Of a stretch of DNA of 64,000 nt, positions 32,977-42,216 are shown piece after piece (position 1 is the stretch's first letter; every line of letters starts with the position of its first letter). The position numbers and the translations under genes are program-made. The stretch comes from Alistipes megaguti. GTDB taxonomy: Bacteria; Bacteroidota; Bacteroidia; Bacteroidales; Rikenellaceae. The DNA lies in the NCBI RefSeq assembly GCF_900604385.1, contig NZ_LR027382.1, positions 2,016,001 to 2,080,000 on the forward strand, in the 5' to 3' direction. Below the pieces are notes generated by a model, which saw only the letters and a program-made list of their open reading frames with translations, searched no databases and was not told the DNA's origin.

Positions 32977-33648
32977 TCAGGGCTCGTACTTGTAGCCGAC
33001 GCCCTTGACCGTGACGATGCGTTCGTCGCCGATCTTCTGGCGCAGCTTGCGGATGTGGACGTCGATCGTGCGGTCGCCCACGACCACCTCCGTACCCCAG
33101 ATCTTGGCGTAGATCTCCTCGCGCGGAATCAGCTTGCCCGGCGACGAGTAGAGCAAATCGAGCAACGCGAACTCCTTGCGCGGAAGGCTGATCTCCTCGC
33201 CGTCGCGGATCACCATGTAGCGTTCGCGGTCGACCGTAATCCCCGCCGAAGGCCGCTTCTCGGGAGGCGTGCCGGCGTCGATGCGCTTGAGGATCGCCTG
33301 CACGCGGCTCACCAGCAGCTTCATCTTGATCGGTTTGGTCAGGTAGTCGTCGGCCCCCACGCCGAAGCCCGTCAGCTGCTGCTCCTCCTCGCCCAGCGCC
33401 GAGAGGAAAACCACCATCGTATCCTTCAGTTCGGGGTTGGTGCGGATCGCCCGGCAGGTCTGCGCACCGTCCATCACGGGCATCATCATGTCCAGCAGGA
33501 TCAGATGCGGATGGCACTCGGCGGCAACCTTCAGCGCCTCGGCGCCGTTCTGCGCCGTGAAGACCTCGTAACCCTCGCGGACGAGGTTGTATCGGACGAA
33601 TTCGAGGATGTCCACCTCGTCGTCCACCAGCAGGATGCGATGGCTCAT
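32977..33648 (-). CDS. OmpR/PhoB-family response regulator (orphan)
   Basis: A 223-residue two-domain transcription factor. The receiver domain shows 'ILLVDDEVDILE', the phosphoacceptor Asp in 'LILLDMMMPVMDG', 'FLSALGEEEQ' (switch Ser) and 'DYLTKPIK' (conserved Lys). The C-terminal winged helix has 'LPRKEFALLDLLYSSPGKLIPREEIYAKIWG', 'VVVGDRTIDVHIRKLRQKIGD' and 'TVKGVGYKYEP'. The start at 33648 (MSHRILLVDDE) gives the standard length. No histidine kinase is next to it, so its partner and target genes are unknown. Confidence 0.94.
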   Translation of the reverse strand: MSHRILLVDDEVDILEFVRYNLVREGYEVFTAQNGAEALKVAAECHPHLILLDMMMPVMDGAQTCRAIRTNPELKDTMVVFLSALGEEEQQLTGFGVGADDYLTKPIKMKLLVSRVQAILKRIDAGTPPEKRPSAGITVDRERYMVIRDGEEISLPRKEFALLDLLYSSPGKLIPREEIYAKIWGTEVVVGDRTIDVHIRKLRQKIGDERIVTVKGVGYKYEP

Positions 33649-33904
33649 TGTCGTCAGGTTCTGGGGCGGCGGACCGGAGTGCGCCGCGGGGTATACAACT
33701 TGCGAATGTAACAAAAATTTTCCGAAATCCCGCCGTTTTTTTCGGCGGATCACCTCCCCGCGGTGCGGGACCGTTCCGCTGTAGGTCGGGATTGCGCGCT
33801 TGTTGCAGGTTTTGTCGATTTCTCTTTCGGGTTCCGCATAAAATGGTTATATTTGCGGGATTTATGGACGCTCCCTTCGCCGGGATGCAAAAACCTCTAC
33901 TGTG
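33649..33904. other. Divergent control region
   Basis: 256 bp between the leftward response regulator and the rightward DUF349 gene. It holds the DUF349 promoter (33826-33855) and presumably that of the regulator; TACATTCG at about 33700-33707 on the reverse strand is a one-mismatch -7 box. Nothing else stands out. Confidence 0.4.
33826..33855 (+). promoter_or_regulatory. Promoter of the DUF349 gene
   Basis: TTC (33826-33828), 19-bp spacer, TATATTTG (33848-33855) followed by C. The leader is about 45 nt. Confidence 0.6.
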
Positions 33905-36055
33905 ATGGCTACTGAAAAATCGACACTTCCTGCTCCCGAGGAGCAAGTCAGCCCCGTGGCTGAAGATGCGAAAACGAGTCCCGTGGCGACTCCCGAATCC
34001 GCTGAACCCGAAACTCCGACCGAGGCGTCGACCCCGGCTGAATCCGTGACGGCCCCGATGCCGGAGACCCCGCAGGAGCCCGTCGGTGCCGCTCCGGAAG
34101 AGGTAGCCCCGGAAGAGGTGGCACGCCCCAAACGCGCCCGGATCAAACCCGCTGCGGAACCCGTCGTCGAATTCGATGACGAGACGGCTCCCGCTGACGT
34201 GCGGGTCGATTTCGCCGACGAGGAGGCCGCTCTGGCCGCCCACGACGCCGGACTCGAACTCGAGGGCGAAACCGCCGAGGAGGCCGAAGCCGATCAGCTG
34301 GCCGAAGAGCAGAAAAGCTCGCCCGAGGAGAAGTTCGCCGGCAAGAGCAAGGAGGAGCTCGTGGGACTCTTCGCCCGCATGCTCGAAGAGCAGCCCGTAC
34401 AGTCGATCCGCCGCGATGTCGAGGCGCTGAAGATCGCCTTCTACCGCCTGCGCCGCGCCGAGGTCGAGGCGGCACGCCGCCGCTTCCTCGAGGGGGGCGG
34501 TGCCGAGGAGGATTTCGCCCCTGCCGTCGACGGCGCCGAGGTGCAGCTCAAGGAGCTCTTCAAGGAGTACCGCCGCCGCCGCGACATCTTCATCGCCAAC
34601 CTCGAGGCCGAAAAGGAGGCCAATCTCAAGGTCAAGCAGCAGATCATCGAGGAGCTCAAGGAGCTCGTAAACTCCGATGAGACGCTCAACCATACCTTCA
34701 ACAAGTTCCGCGAACTGCAGCAGCGCTGGCGCGAAACGGGACCCGTTCCCCAGCAGTACATCAAGGATCTCTGGGAGACCTACAACCTCCATGTCGAGAA
34801 CTTCTATAACTTCATCAAGATCAACAAGGAACTGCGCGACCTGGATCTGAAGAAAAACTACGAACAGAAGGTCGCCCTCTGCGAACAGGCCGAGGCCCTG
34901 CTGCTCGAACCTTCGGTGGTCGAGGCCTTCCACAAGCTGCAGAAGCTCCACGATCAGTGGCGCGAGACGGGTCCCGTGGCCAACGAGTACAAGGAGACGC
35001 TCTGGGAGCGTTTCAAGGCCGCTTCGAGCCGCATCAACAAACTGCATCAGGAGCACTTCGAGGCCCTGAAGGCCGAACAGGTCAAGAATCTCGAACTCAA
35101 GACCGGCCTCTGCGAGGCAACCGAGGAGCTCGCCTCGCAGCCGCTCACTACCCGCAAGGAGTGGAACCGTGCCAGCGACAAACTGCTCGAGATCCAGAAG
35201 ACCTGGAAGACCATCGGTTTCGCCCCCAAGAAGGACAACAACCGTATCTACGAACGTTTCCGCACGGCCTGCGACAAGTTCTTCGAGGCCAAGCGCCAGT
35301 TCTACGCCGGCCTGAAGACCGAGATGGAGCACAACCTGCAGCTCAAGAACGAGATCTGCGAGGCTGCCGAATCACTGGTGAACAGCGAGGAGTGGAAGAA
35401 GACCACTGACGAACTGATCGCCCTGCAGGCCCGCTGGAAACAGATCGGCGCCGTCTCGCGCCGCCACTCCGAGGCCGTCTGGAAACGCTTCCGCGCCGCC
35501 TGCGACAAGTTCTTCGAGCGCAAGGCCGCCCACTTCGCCTCGGTCGACGGCGAGTATGAGGAGAACCTGCGCCGCAAGCAGGCCCTGCTCGACGAAATGG
35601 CCGCGGCCGACGTCCGCACGGGCGGCTACGAGGTGATCCGCGACTTCCAGCGCCGCTGGAGCGAGATCGGATTCGTGCCCATCAAGCAGAAGGATGCCAT
35701 TCAGAAGCGATACAAGGCCGCCGTCGACGAACTCTTCAACGCCCTGCGCGGTTCGGAACGCGACCGCTCGATGGGCCGCTTCCGCGAGAAGATCTCCTCG
35801 ATGAAGGGCTCCGGCGACCGCCGCCTGCGCACGGAACGCGACCGTCTCTACAACAAGGTGCGTCAGTTGGAGCAGGAGATCGCCCTGCTGGAGAACAACA
35901 TCGGATTCTTCGCCAAATCGAAAAACGCCGAGTCGCTCATCGCCGACGTGCGCGCCAAGATCGAACGGGCCCGCCAGGAGATGGCCGCAACCGTCGAGAA
36001 GGTCCGCATGATCGACCGCCAGGAGGCCGACGCAGACAAGGACCCGAACGCCTGA
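33905..36055 (+). CDS. DUF349-repeat protein
   Basis: A 716-residue, highly charged cytoplasmic protein. Residues 1-125 are Glu/Pro/Ala-rich low complexity (EPETPTEASTPAES...). After about residue 140 the protein is helical with about five DUF349 units, each with the pattern 'W(K/R)x(I/T)G(x)VP/A...(K)...WxRF(R/K)AAC(D)xFFE' ('RWRETGPVPQQYIKDLWETY', 'QWRETGPVANEYKETLWERF', 'TWKTIGFAPKKDNNRIYERF', 'RWKQIGAVSRRHSEAVWKRF', 'RWSEIGFVPIKQKDAIQKRY'). A coiled coil (KVRQLEQEIALLENN) ends it. DUF349 proteins are common in Bacteroidetes and poorly understood. It precedes pyrG by 105 bp. Confidence 0.9.
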   Translation: MATEKSTLPAPEEQVSPVAEDAKTSPVATPESAEPETPTEASTPAESVTAPMPETPQEPVGAAPEEVAPEEVARPKRARIKPAAEPVVEFDDETAPADVRVDFADEEAALAAHDAGLELEGETAEEAEADQLAEEQKSSPEEKFAGKSKEELVGLFARMLEEQPVQSIRRDVEALKIAFYRLRRAEVEAARRRFLEGGGAEEDFAPAVDGAEVQLKELFKEYRRRRDIFIANLEAEKEANLKVKQQIIEELKELVNSDETLNHTFNKFRELQQRWRETGPVPQQYIKDLWETYNLHVENFYNFIKINKELRDLDLKKNYEQKVALCEQAEALLLEPSVVEAFHKLQKLHDQWRETGPVANEYKETLWERFKAASSRINKLHQEHFEALKAEQVKNLELKTGLCEATEELASQPLTTRKEWNRASDKLLEIQKTWKTIGFAPKKDNNRIYERFRTACDKFFEAKRQFYAGLKTEMEHNLQLKNEICEAAESLVNSEEWKKTTDELIALQARWKQIGAVSRRHSEAVWKRFRAACDKFFERKAAHFASVDGEYEENLRRKQALLDEMAAADVRTGGYEVIRDFQRRWSEIGFVPIKQKDAIQKRYKAAVDELFNALRGSERDRSMGRFREKISSMKGSGDRRLRTERDRLYNKVRQLEQEIALLENNIGFFAKSKNAESLIADVRAKIERARQEMAATVEKVRMIDRQEADADKDPNA

Positions 36056-36160
36056 CAGATGCTTCTCAAACCGTATCGATCGGAGCCAGTCCGGTCGATC
36101 GGTGTTTAAGGATTCAACCGTAAGAGACAGACAAGACAAAATACAGAAAATCAAAACAGC

Positions 36161-37786
36161 ATGAAACTGACCAAACCCAAGTACATATTCGTGACGGGCG
36201 GTGTGGCATCGTCGCTCGGCAAGGGTATCATTTCGGCTTCGATCGCCCGCCTGCTGCAGGCGCGTGGCTATTCGGTGACCATTCAGAAACTCGACCCCTA
36301 TATCAACGTCGACCCCGGAACGCTCAACCCCTACGAGCACGGCGAGTGCTATGTCACCGAAGACGGCGCCGAGACCGACCTCGACCTGGGCCACTACGAG
36401 CGCTTTACGAATCAGCCCACCTCGAAGGCCAACAACGTCACTACGGGCCGCATCTACAAGAGCGTCATCGAGAAGGAGCGCAAGGGCGAATACCTCGGCC
36501 GCACGGTGCAGGTCATCCCCCACATCACCGACGAGATCAAACGCCGCATCCAGCTGCTGGGTCAGACCAAAAAGTTTGATATCATCATCACCGAGATCGG
36601 CGGTACGGTCGGCGACATCGAGTCGCAGCCCTTCATCGAGTCGGTGCGTCAGCTCCGCTACTCGCTCGGCTACAGGAATACGGCGCTGGTCCATCTGACG
36701 CTGATCCCCTACATGGCCGCTTCGGGCGAGATGAAGACCAAACCGACGCAGCACTCGGTCAAGGCGCTGCTCGAGAACGGTCTGCAGCCCGACATCCTCG
36801 TGCTGCGCGCCGAGCGTCCCCTGACCACCTCCCTCAAGCGCAAGGTGGCCCTCTTCTGCAACGTCGACGCCAACGCCGTCATGGAGTCGATCGACGTGCC
36901 GACGATCTACGAGGTGCCCCTGAAGATGCACGAACAGCACCTGGACGAGGTCGTTCTCGACAAGCTCAACCTCCCGGCCGAGAAGGAGCCCGACATGACC
37001 GCCTGGAGCGCCTTTGTCGACAAGATCAAGCACCCCTCCCGGAAGATCGACATCGCCCTGGTCGGCAAGTACACCGAACTCCACGACGCCTACAAGTCGA
37101 TCAGCGAGTCGTTCATCCACGCCGGGGCAGTCAACGACTGCCACGTCAAGCTCCACTACGTCAACTCGGAGAAGATCACGCCCGAGACTGTTGCCGCCCA
37201 GCTGGGCAAGATGGCCGGTATTCTGGTGGCCCCCGGTTTCGGAAACCGCGGCATCGAGGGCAAGATCGAGGCCGTGCGCTTCGCCCGTGAAAACCGCATT
37301 CCGTTCCTCGGAATCTGCCTGGGCATGCAGTGCGCCGTGATCGAGTTCGCCCGCAACGTCCTCGGCATCGCCGACGCCAACTCGAGCGAAATGGAGCAGA
37401 CGGCCCATCCGGTCATCGACCTGATGGAGGAGCAGAAGGGTGTCACGGCCAAGGGCGGCACGATGCGTCTGGGCGCCTATCCCTGCGTGCTGAAGAAGGG
37501 TTCGAAGGTGGCTGCCGCCTACGGGAAACTCAACATCTCGGAGCGTCACCGCCACCGTTACGAATTCAACAACGACTATCTGGAGCGTTTCGAGGCCGCC
37601 GGCATGAAGGCCGTCGGCGTGAATCCCGACACCAATCTGGTCGAGGTGGTCGAAATCGAGGACCATCCCTGGTTCGTCGGTACGCAGTACCACCCCGAGT
37701 ACAAGAGCACGGTGCTGAGCCCCTCGCCGCTCTTCGTCGCCTTCGTCAAGGCCGCACTCGATTACACCGACGCGAAAAAAAAGTAG
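36161..37786 (+). CDS. pyrG: CTP synthase
   Basis: A 541-residue enzyme converting UTP to CTP with glutamine and ATP. The synthase domain begins 'KYIFVTGGVASSLGKGIISASIARLL' (P-loop) with 'KLDPYINVDPGTLNPYEHGE' and 'VTEDGAETDLDLGHYERF'. The glutaminase domain has 'APGFGNRGIEGKI', the nucleophile in 'FLGICLGMQCAV', and the His-Glu pair in 'GTQYHPEYKS'. Here, unlike in the NadE of this window, the glutaminase triad is complete. It lies between the DUF349 gene and yidC. Confidence 0.98.
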   Translation: MKLTKPKYIFVTGGVASSLGKGIISASIARLLQARGYSVTIQKLDPYINVDPGTLNPYEHGECYVTEDGAETDLDLGHYERFTNQPTSKANNVTTGRIYKSVIEKERKGEYLGRTVQVIPHITDEIKRRIQLLGQTKKFDIIITEIGGTVGDIESQPFIESVRQLRYSLGYRNTALVHLTLIPYMAASGEMKTKPTQHSVKALLENGLQPDILVLRAERPLTTSLKRKVALFCNVDANAVMESIDVPTIYEVPLKMHEQHLDEVVLDKLNLPAEKEPDMTAWSAFVDKIKHPSRKIDIALVGKYTELHDAYKSISESFIHAGAVNDCHVKLHYVNSEKITPETVAAQLGKMAGILVAPGFGNRGIEGKIEAVRFARENRIPFLGICLGMQCAVIEFARNVLGIADANSSEMEQTAHPVIDLMEEQKGVTAKGGTMRLGAYPCVLKKGSKVAAAYGKLNISERHRHRYEFNNDYLERFEAAGMKAVGVNPDTNLVEVVEIEDHPWFVGTQYHPEYKSTVLSPSPLFVAFVKAALDYTDAKKK

Positions 37787-37849
37787 CCCGGCCCGGTTTG
37801 ATCGCTTCCCCGTTTGATTACTCACTCAAAAACAAGCAACAACGTTTGA

Positions 37850-39805
37850 ATGGATAAGAAATCGATTATCGGTATTGCCGTCGTGGCGCTCCTCTTCCTG
37901 GGGTTCGCCTTCTTCAGCAGTAAGGAACAGAAAGAATATCAGGAGCAGAAGGCCCTCTACGACGCCTATGTCGACTCGGTGGCCCGGGCTTCGCAACCCG
38001 TGACCCCGCTGGCTGCAGGCGCCGATTCGCTCGCTGCGGCGGATGCCGTGTTGGCCGATCCGGCCGATGCCGATTCGCTCGCCGCTGCGGCCCGGGTGCG
38101 TCAGGTCGAGATGCTCGGCGAGGCTCTTACGGCCGCCCGCGAGGCCGAGGCCGAGGAGTTCACCGTCGAGAACGACGTGATCGCCGTCCGCTTCTCGACC
38201 CGCGGCGGTCAGGTCAAGGGGGTCACCCTGAAGGATTTCACCAAGTATGCCCCCCGCGGAGAACGCAGCCAGCTTGTCGAGCTGATGGATCCCTCGACGT
38301 CGCGTTTCGGGTTGTCGTTCTACGTCAAGAACGGCCTGCGGAATATCCCCGTCAACACGCTGGACTACGTCTTCGAGGCGCAGCCCGTCGAGACGCTCGG
38401 GGACGGGGCCCGACAGGTGGTCATGCGTCTGCCCGTGGCCGAAGGGGCTGCGTTGGAGTACCGGTACCTTATATATGATACGAAGACCCCGCAGCGCGAC
38501 TATCTGGTCGATTTCGACGTGTGCCTGGTCAACATGGCTCATGCCATGGCCAACCAGACCCAGATTCAGATCGACTGGTCGAACGATACCTATCAGAACG
38601 AGCGTGGATTCCAGAACGAAAACATGTACACCACGCTGGCCTACCGCTTCCCCGATGAAAACTCGATCGAAGAGCTGGGCATGAGCGAAAAGTCCAAGTC
38701 CAAGGAAGTCTCTTCGCAGGTCAACTGGGTGGCCTTCAAGCAGCAGTTCTTCTCGTCGGTCTTCATCGCCCCGGAGAATGTCTCCTATGCCAACCTGTCG
38801 TTCACGACGGCCGCTCCCGAATCGGATCTGCTCAAGAGCTTCTCGGCTCAGATGACCGTGCCCTATACGCCGCAGACCCAGAACTATGACTTCGCCTTCT
38901 ACTTCGGCCCCAACAAGTATTCGATCCTCAAGAAGGTCGAGTTCCCGGCCGGTGACGACATCCACCTCGAACGGCTGGTTCCGCTGGGGTGGGGTATCTT
39001 CGGTTGGGTCAACCGCTGGTGCGTGATTCCGGTCTTCGACTTCCTGCGCAACTACATCGCGAACTTCGGCATCATCATCCTGATCCTCGTCATTCTGGTC
39101 AAGATCGTCATCTTCCCGATGACCTACAAGAGCTATGTCTCGATGGCCAAGATGCGACTGATCAAGCCCAAGGTCGACGAACTCAACAAGAAGTATCCCA
39201 AGCAGGAGGATGCCATGAAGCGCCAGCAGGCCACCTTGGAGCTCTACAAGAAGGCCGGCATCAACCCCATGGGCGGTTGTATCCCGATGCTGATTCAGTT
39301 GCCGATTCTGATCGCCATGTTCCGCTTCTTCCCGGCTTCGATCGAGCTGCGCGGGCAGTCGTTCCTCTGGGCCGACGACCTCTCGTCGTACGACAGCGTG
39401 CTGAATCTGCCCTTCTCGATCCCCTTCTACGGCGACCATGTCTCGCTGTTTGCCCTGCTGATGGCCATCTCGCTCTTCGGCTATTCGTGGTACAACTACC
39501 AGCAGACGGCCTCCTCACAGCCCCAGATGGCCGGCATGAAGTTCATGATGCTCTATCTGATGCCGATCATGATGCTCCTGTGGTTCAACAGCTACTCGAG
39601 CGGTCTGTGCTACTATTACCTCCTCTCGAACCTCATTACCATCGGGCAGACGCTCGTGATCCGGCGGATGGTCGATGACGAGAAGATTCATGCCATCATG
39701 GAGGCCAATGCCGCCCGAAAATCCAAGGGCAAGAAATCGAAATTCCAGCAGCGTTATGAAGAGTTGCTCCGTCAGCAGGAGCAGCAGCGCGCCCGCCGCA
39801 AATAG
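37850..39805 (+). CDS. yidC: Membrane protein insertase YidC
   Basis: A 651-residue inner-membrane insertase with an N-terminal helix (IIGIAVVALLFLGFAFFS). A short Ala/Asp-rich linker follows, then a large periplasmic beta domain (about residues 95-365), then the conserved 60KD_IMP core with five helices: 'WGIFGWVNRWCVIPVFDFLRNYI', 'GIIILILVILVKIVIFPMTYKSY', 'NPMGGCIPMLIQLPILIAMFRFF', and the final 'GLCYYYLLSNLITIGQTLVIRRM'. A basic tail follows. This is the Gram-negative long form. It follows pyrG by 63 bp, a typical Bacteroidetes neighbour pair. Confidence 0.97.
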   Translation: MDKKSIIGIAVVALLFLGFAFFSSKEQKEYQEQKALYDAYVDSVARASQPVTPLAAGADSLAAADAVLADPADADSLAAAARVRQVEMLGEALTAAREAEAEEFTVENDVIAVRFSTRGGQVKGVTLKDFTKYAPRGERSQLVELMDPSTSRFGLSFYVKNGLRNIPVNTLDYVFEAQPVETLGDGARQVVMRLPVAEGAALEYRYLIYDTKTPQRDYLVDFDVCLVNMAHAMANQTQIQIDWSNDTYQNERGFQNENMYTTLAYRFPDENSIEELGMSEKSKSKEVSSQVNWVAFKQQFFSSVFIAPENVSYANLSFTTAAPESDLLKSFSAQMTVPYTPQTQNYDFAFYFGPNKYSILKKVEFPAGDDIHLERLVPLGWGIFGWVNRWCVIPVFDFLRNYIANFGIIILILVILVKIVIFPMTYKSYVSMAKMRLIKPKVDELNKKYPKQEDAMKRQQATLELYKKAGINPMGGCIPMLIQLPILIAMFRFFPASIELRGQSFLWADDLSSYDSVLNLPFSIPFYGDHVSLFALLMAISLFGYSWYNYQQTASSQPQMAGMKFMMLYLMPIMMLLWFNSYSSGLCYYYLLSNLITIGQTLVIRRMVDDEKIHAIMEANAARKSKGKKSKFQQRYEELLRQQEQQRARRK

Positions 39806-39885
39806 TCGGATGGCCGTTGTCCGCGGTTCGTCGGGGTCGGTGATCCGGCCAGACTGACGTCCCGGAACTTCGGACGAAGCCGTAT

Positions 39886-39924
39886 GAAAAAAGGGCTCTC
39901 CCCCGGCGGGAGAGTCCTTTTTCG
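39886..39924. terminator. Bidirectional terminator between convergent yidC and esterase
   Basis: GGGCTCTCCC and GGGAGAGTCC arms with a CCGG-containing loop are flanked by AAAAAA and TTTTT. Confidence 0.82.
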
Positions 39925-39959
39925 TGCGGTGTGCTTCGGGACCGGATTGGGTGCTCCTT

Positions 39960-40805
39960 CTATTCGTCGAAACCGATCGAGAAGAAGGTCAGTATGTCGG
40001 CCAGCACCTGCTGCCAGTAGCGCCACGTGTGGCCGCCGTCGCGCATCCGGTACTGGACGGGGATGTTGCGCTCGCGCATCAGCGTGTAGAAGGCGACGTT
40101 GCTCTTCCAGAGAAAATCGTCGTCGCCGCAGTCCACCCACCAGCGGATCGTTCGGGCTTGCTCCACCTCTTGGTCGGTCATCGCACGCAGCTGTGCCACC
40201 GGCGAGTTCTCCACCACGGAGCGTTGGAAGTCGTTGTCGTAGTTGCGTGGAGAGGGGAAGAGATCCAGCAGCCCGCTCATCGAGCAGGCCGAGCCGAACA
40301 GCTCCGGGTGGCGGAGGGCATAGGCCGCCGTGCCGCCTCCGCCCATCGAAAGCCCGGCAATGGCACGGTGCTGTTTGTCGGCAAGAATCCGGTAGCGGCT
40401 CTCGATCTGCGGCATGAACTCCTCGAAGAAGAAGCGTTCGTAGGGCCAGCCCGGAACATCGAAGTAGCCCATGTGAAGACCGGTGTGGTTCTCGCCCTCG
40501 CCCGAGGCGTCGGGCATGACGATCACCATCGGGTGGGCCAGTCCCGCGGCAAAGGCTTCATCGGCAATCTGGCGCATGTTGCCCTTCTCGGTCCAGGCCG
40601 TATGGGTATCGCTGGCGCCGTGAAGCAGGTAGAGAATCGGGTAGCTGCGCGTCGTGTCGCAGTCGTAGCCGTCGGGCAGGTAGACCGTGCAGCTCTTGTC
40701 GGCGTTGAGCAGTTGGCTATGCAGCGTTAAGGTCTCCAGACGGCTCTTTGCCGTCAGTGGGGCGGCGAAACAGAGTATCGCCGCAAGGATCGACAAGCAT
40801 TTCAT
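39960..40805 (-). CDS. Exported esterase of the EstA/EsD (CE1-like) alpha/beta-hydrolase family
   Basis: A 281-residue protein with a cleavable signal peptide (MKCLSILAAILCFAAPLTAKS). The alpha/beta-hydrolase fold has 'YPILYLLHGASDTHTAW', the nucleophile elbow 'AGLSMGGGG' (Ser153), Asp in 'WWVDCGDDDF' (about 231-236) and His in 'RDGGHTWRYWQ' (about 262). This pattern is shared by esterase D, mycolyltransferase-like and feruloyl/acetyl-xylan esterase-like proteins of gut Bacteroidetes, so the substrate may be a plant or host glycan ester. No polysaccharide locus is adjacent. Confidence 0.88.
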   Translation of the reverse strand: MKCLSILAAILCFAAPLTAKSRLETLTLHSQLLNADKSCTVYLPDGYDCDTTRSYPILYLLHGASDTHTAWTEKGNMRQIADEAFAAGLAHPMVIVMPDASGEGENHTGLHMGYFDVPGWPYERFFFEEFMPQIESRYRILADKQHRAIAGLSMGGGGTAAYALRHPELFGSACSMSGLLDLFPSPRNYDNDFQRSVVENSPVAQLRAMTDQEVEQARTIRWWVDCGDDDFLWKSNVAFYTLMRERNIPVQYRMRDGGHTWRYWQQVLADILTFFSIGFDE

Positions 40806-41016
40806 ATTTAGCTGGAATTTGGAATTCGATTCGGCTTTCTTTTCCGCGGCCCGGCTCCCTTGGTGCCCGGCTCCTTGCAGCGTTTTGGCACACTCTCGGC
40901 TGCCCGGGTTCCTCTCGGCGGCTTGGCTTCCTCTCGGCTGCCCGGGTTCTCCCTGTGCTCCGGATTCTCTCGTCGGCCCGGGCCCTTTTCTTTCCCCCCC
41001 CTCTTCGCCCCTTTCG
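40806..41016. repeat. CT-rich repetitive spacer
   Basis: A 211-bp gene-free stretch. From about 40855 to 41010 it is C/T-rich on the + strand and repeats CTCTCGGCTGCCCGGGTT twice (about 40893-40910 and 40931-40948), with variants GTGCCCGGCTCC and CTCTCGGCGG between. No coding potential is convincing. Confidence 0.6.
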
Positions 41017-42216
41017 CTACTCGACGTAGAGAACCAACCCCTTGAGGTATTCGCCCTCGGGGTGGTAGATGTTGATCGGGTGGTCGGCCGGCTGGGTCAG
41101 CTGGTGCAGAATCCGCACCTTGCGCCCGGCGATGGCTGCCGCCGAGAAGACCGTCGTGCGGAACAGCTCCTTCGAAACTGCCTGCGAGCAGGAGAAGGTA
41201 AAGAGTATGCCGCCCGGACGGATCTGTGACAATGCCCGTGCATTGAGCCGTTTGTAGCCCTGCATGGCGTTGCTCAACACTTTGTGGTGTTTGGCGAAGG
41301 CCGGAGGGTCGAGGATGATCAGGTCGTAGCGGTCACCGATCTCCTTGAGGTACTCCACGGCATCGGCCGCCAGTTCCCGGTGGTTGTCCGTCTCTCCGAA
41401 GTTGAGCCGCATGTTCTCCGTGGCCAGCTCCACGGCCCGCTCCGACGAGTCGACCGAAACCACCTCGCGAGCCCCGCCCGAGAGGGCATAGACCGAAAAT
41501 CCGCCCGTATAGCAGAACGTATTGAGCACCGTGCGGCCTCGGGCGTAGCGTTTCACGAGCTCGCGGTTCTCACGCTGGTCGAGGAAGAAGCCCGTCTTCT
41601 GCCCCTCCTCCCAGTTGACGAGAAACTGTTCGCCGTTCTCGAGGACCACCTGCGACGGGTTTTCGGCGTGGCCCCACAGGTAGCCGTCAACGGCCCCGAG
41701 GTGCGCCTTGAAGGGGAGTGTCTGCGACGATTTGTCGTAGATGGCCGTCAGGCGGTCGCCGTAGGCCGCGCGCAGCGCCTCGGCAATCTCCATCCGTGAA
41801 CGGTACATCCCCACCGAGTGGCACTGGATGACGGCCGTCGTGCCGTAGATGTCCACCACGAGTCCCGGCAGCGAATCCCCCTCGCCGTGGATGAGCCGAT
41901 AGCAGGTCGTCGTGGGGTTGTCCGTCAGACCGAGCGTGCGCCGCACGTCGTGGGCCACGGCCACGCGCCGGTTCCACCATGCCTGGTCGATCGGTTCGCG
42001 TTCGAACGAGAGCACCCGCACGGCGATCGATCCGACCTGGTAGTGGCCCTGGGCGATGAAGTCGCCCGTGTGGGTGTAGACCTCGACGAGGGCCCCTTCG
42101 GCGAAATCCTCCTCCTCTTCGGCCCGGATGTGGTCGATGGCCCCCGAGAAGATCCACGGGTGGCGGCGCAGGAGCGACTCCTCCTTGCCTTTGCGCAGAA
42201 TGACTTGTGGTATCAT
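41017..42216 (-). CDS. Class I SAM-dependent rRNA methyltransferase (RlmI-like)
   Basis: A 399-residue cytoplasmic methyltransferase. Residues 1-75 form a PUA-type RNA-binding domain ('VILRKGKEESLLRRHPWIFSGAI', 'GALVEVYTHTGDFIAQGHYQVGSIAVRVLS'). A Rossmann methyltransferase follows with 'TGFFLDQRENRELVKRY', the SAM site 'VLNTFCYTGGFSVYALSGGA' and the catalytic-region motif 'LIILDPPAFAKHH'. E. coli RlmI makes m5C1962 in 23S rRNA; the modification here is inferred. It starts in a 4-bp overlap with the upstream exonuclease. Confidence 0.92.
   Translation of the reverse strand: MIPQVILRKGKEESLLRRHPWIFSGAIDHIRAEEEEDFAEGALVEVYTHTGDFIAQGHYQVGSIAVRVLSFEREPIDQAWWNRRVAVAHDVRRTLGLTDNPTTTCYRLIHGEGDSLPGLVVDIYGTTAVIQCHSVGMYRSRMEIAEALRAAYGDRLTAIYDKSSQTLPFKAHLGAVDGYLWGHAENPSQVVLENGEQFLVNWEEGQKTGFFLDQRENRELVKRYARGRTVLNTFCYTGGFSVYALSGGAREVVSVDSSERAVELATENMRLNFGETDNHRELAADAVEYLKEIGDRYDLIILDPPAFAKHHKVLSNAMQGYKRLNARALSQIRPGGILFTFSCSQAVSKELFRTTVFSAAAIAGRKVRILHQLTQPADHPINIYHPEGEYLKGLVLYVE

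Noticed and set aside
32924..37825. Long reverse frames (802 and 817 codons) opposite the DUF349 and pyrG genes
   Set aside because: They are antisense artefacts of codon bias. The + strand proteins have clear family motifs.
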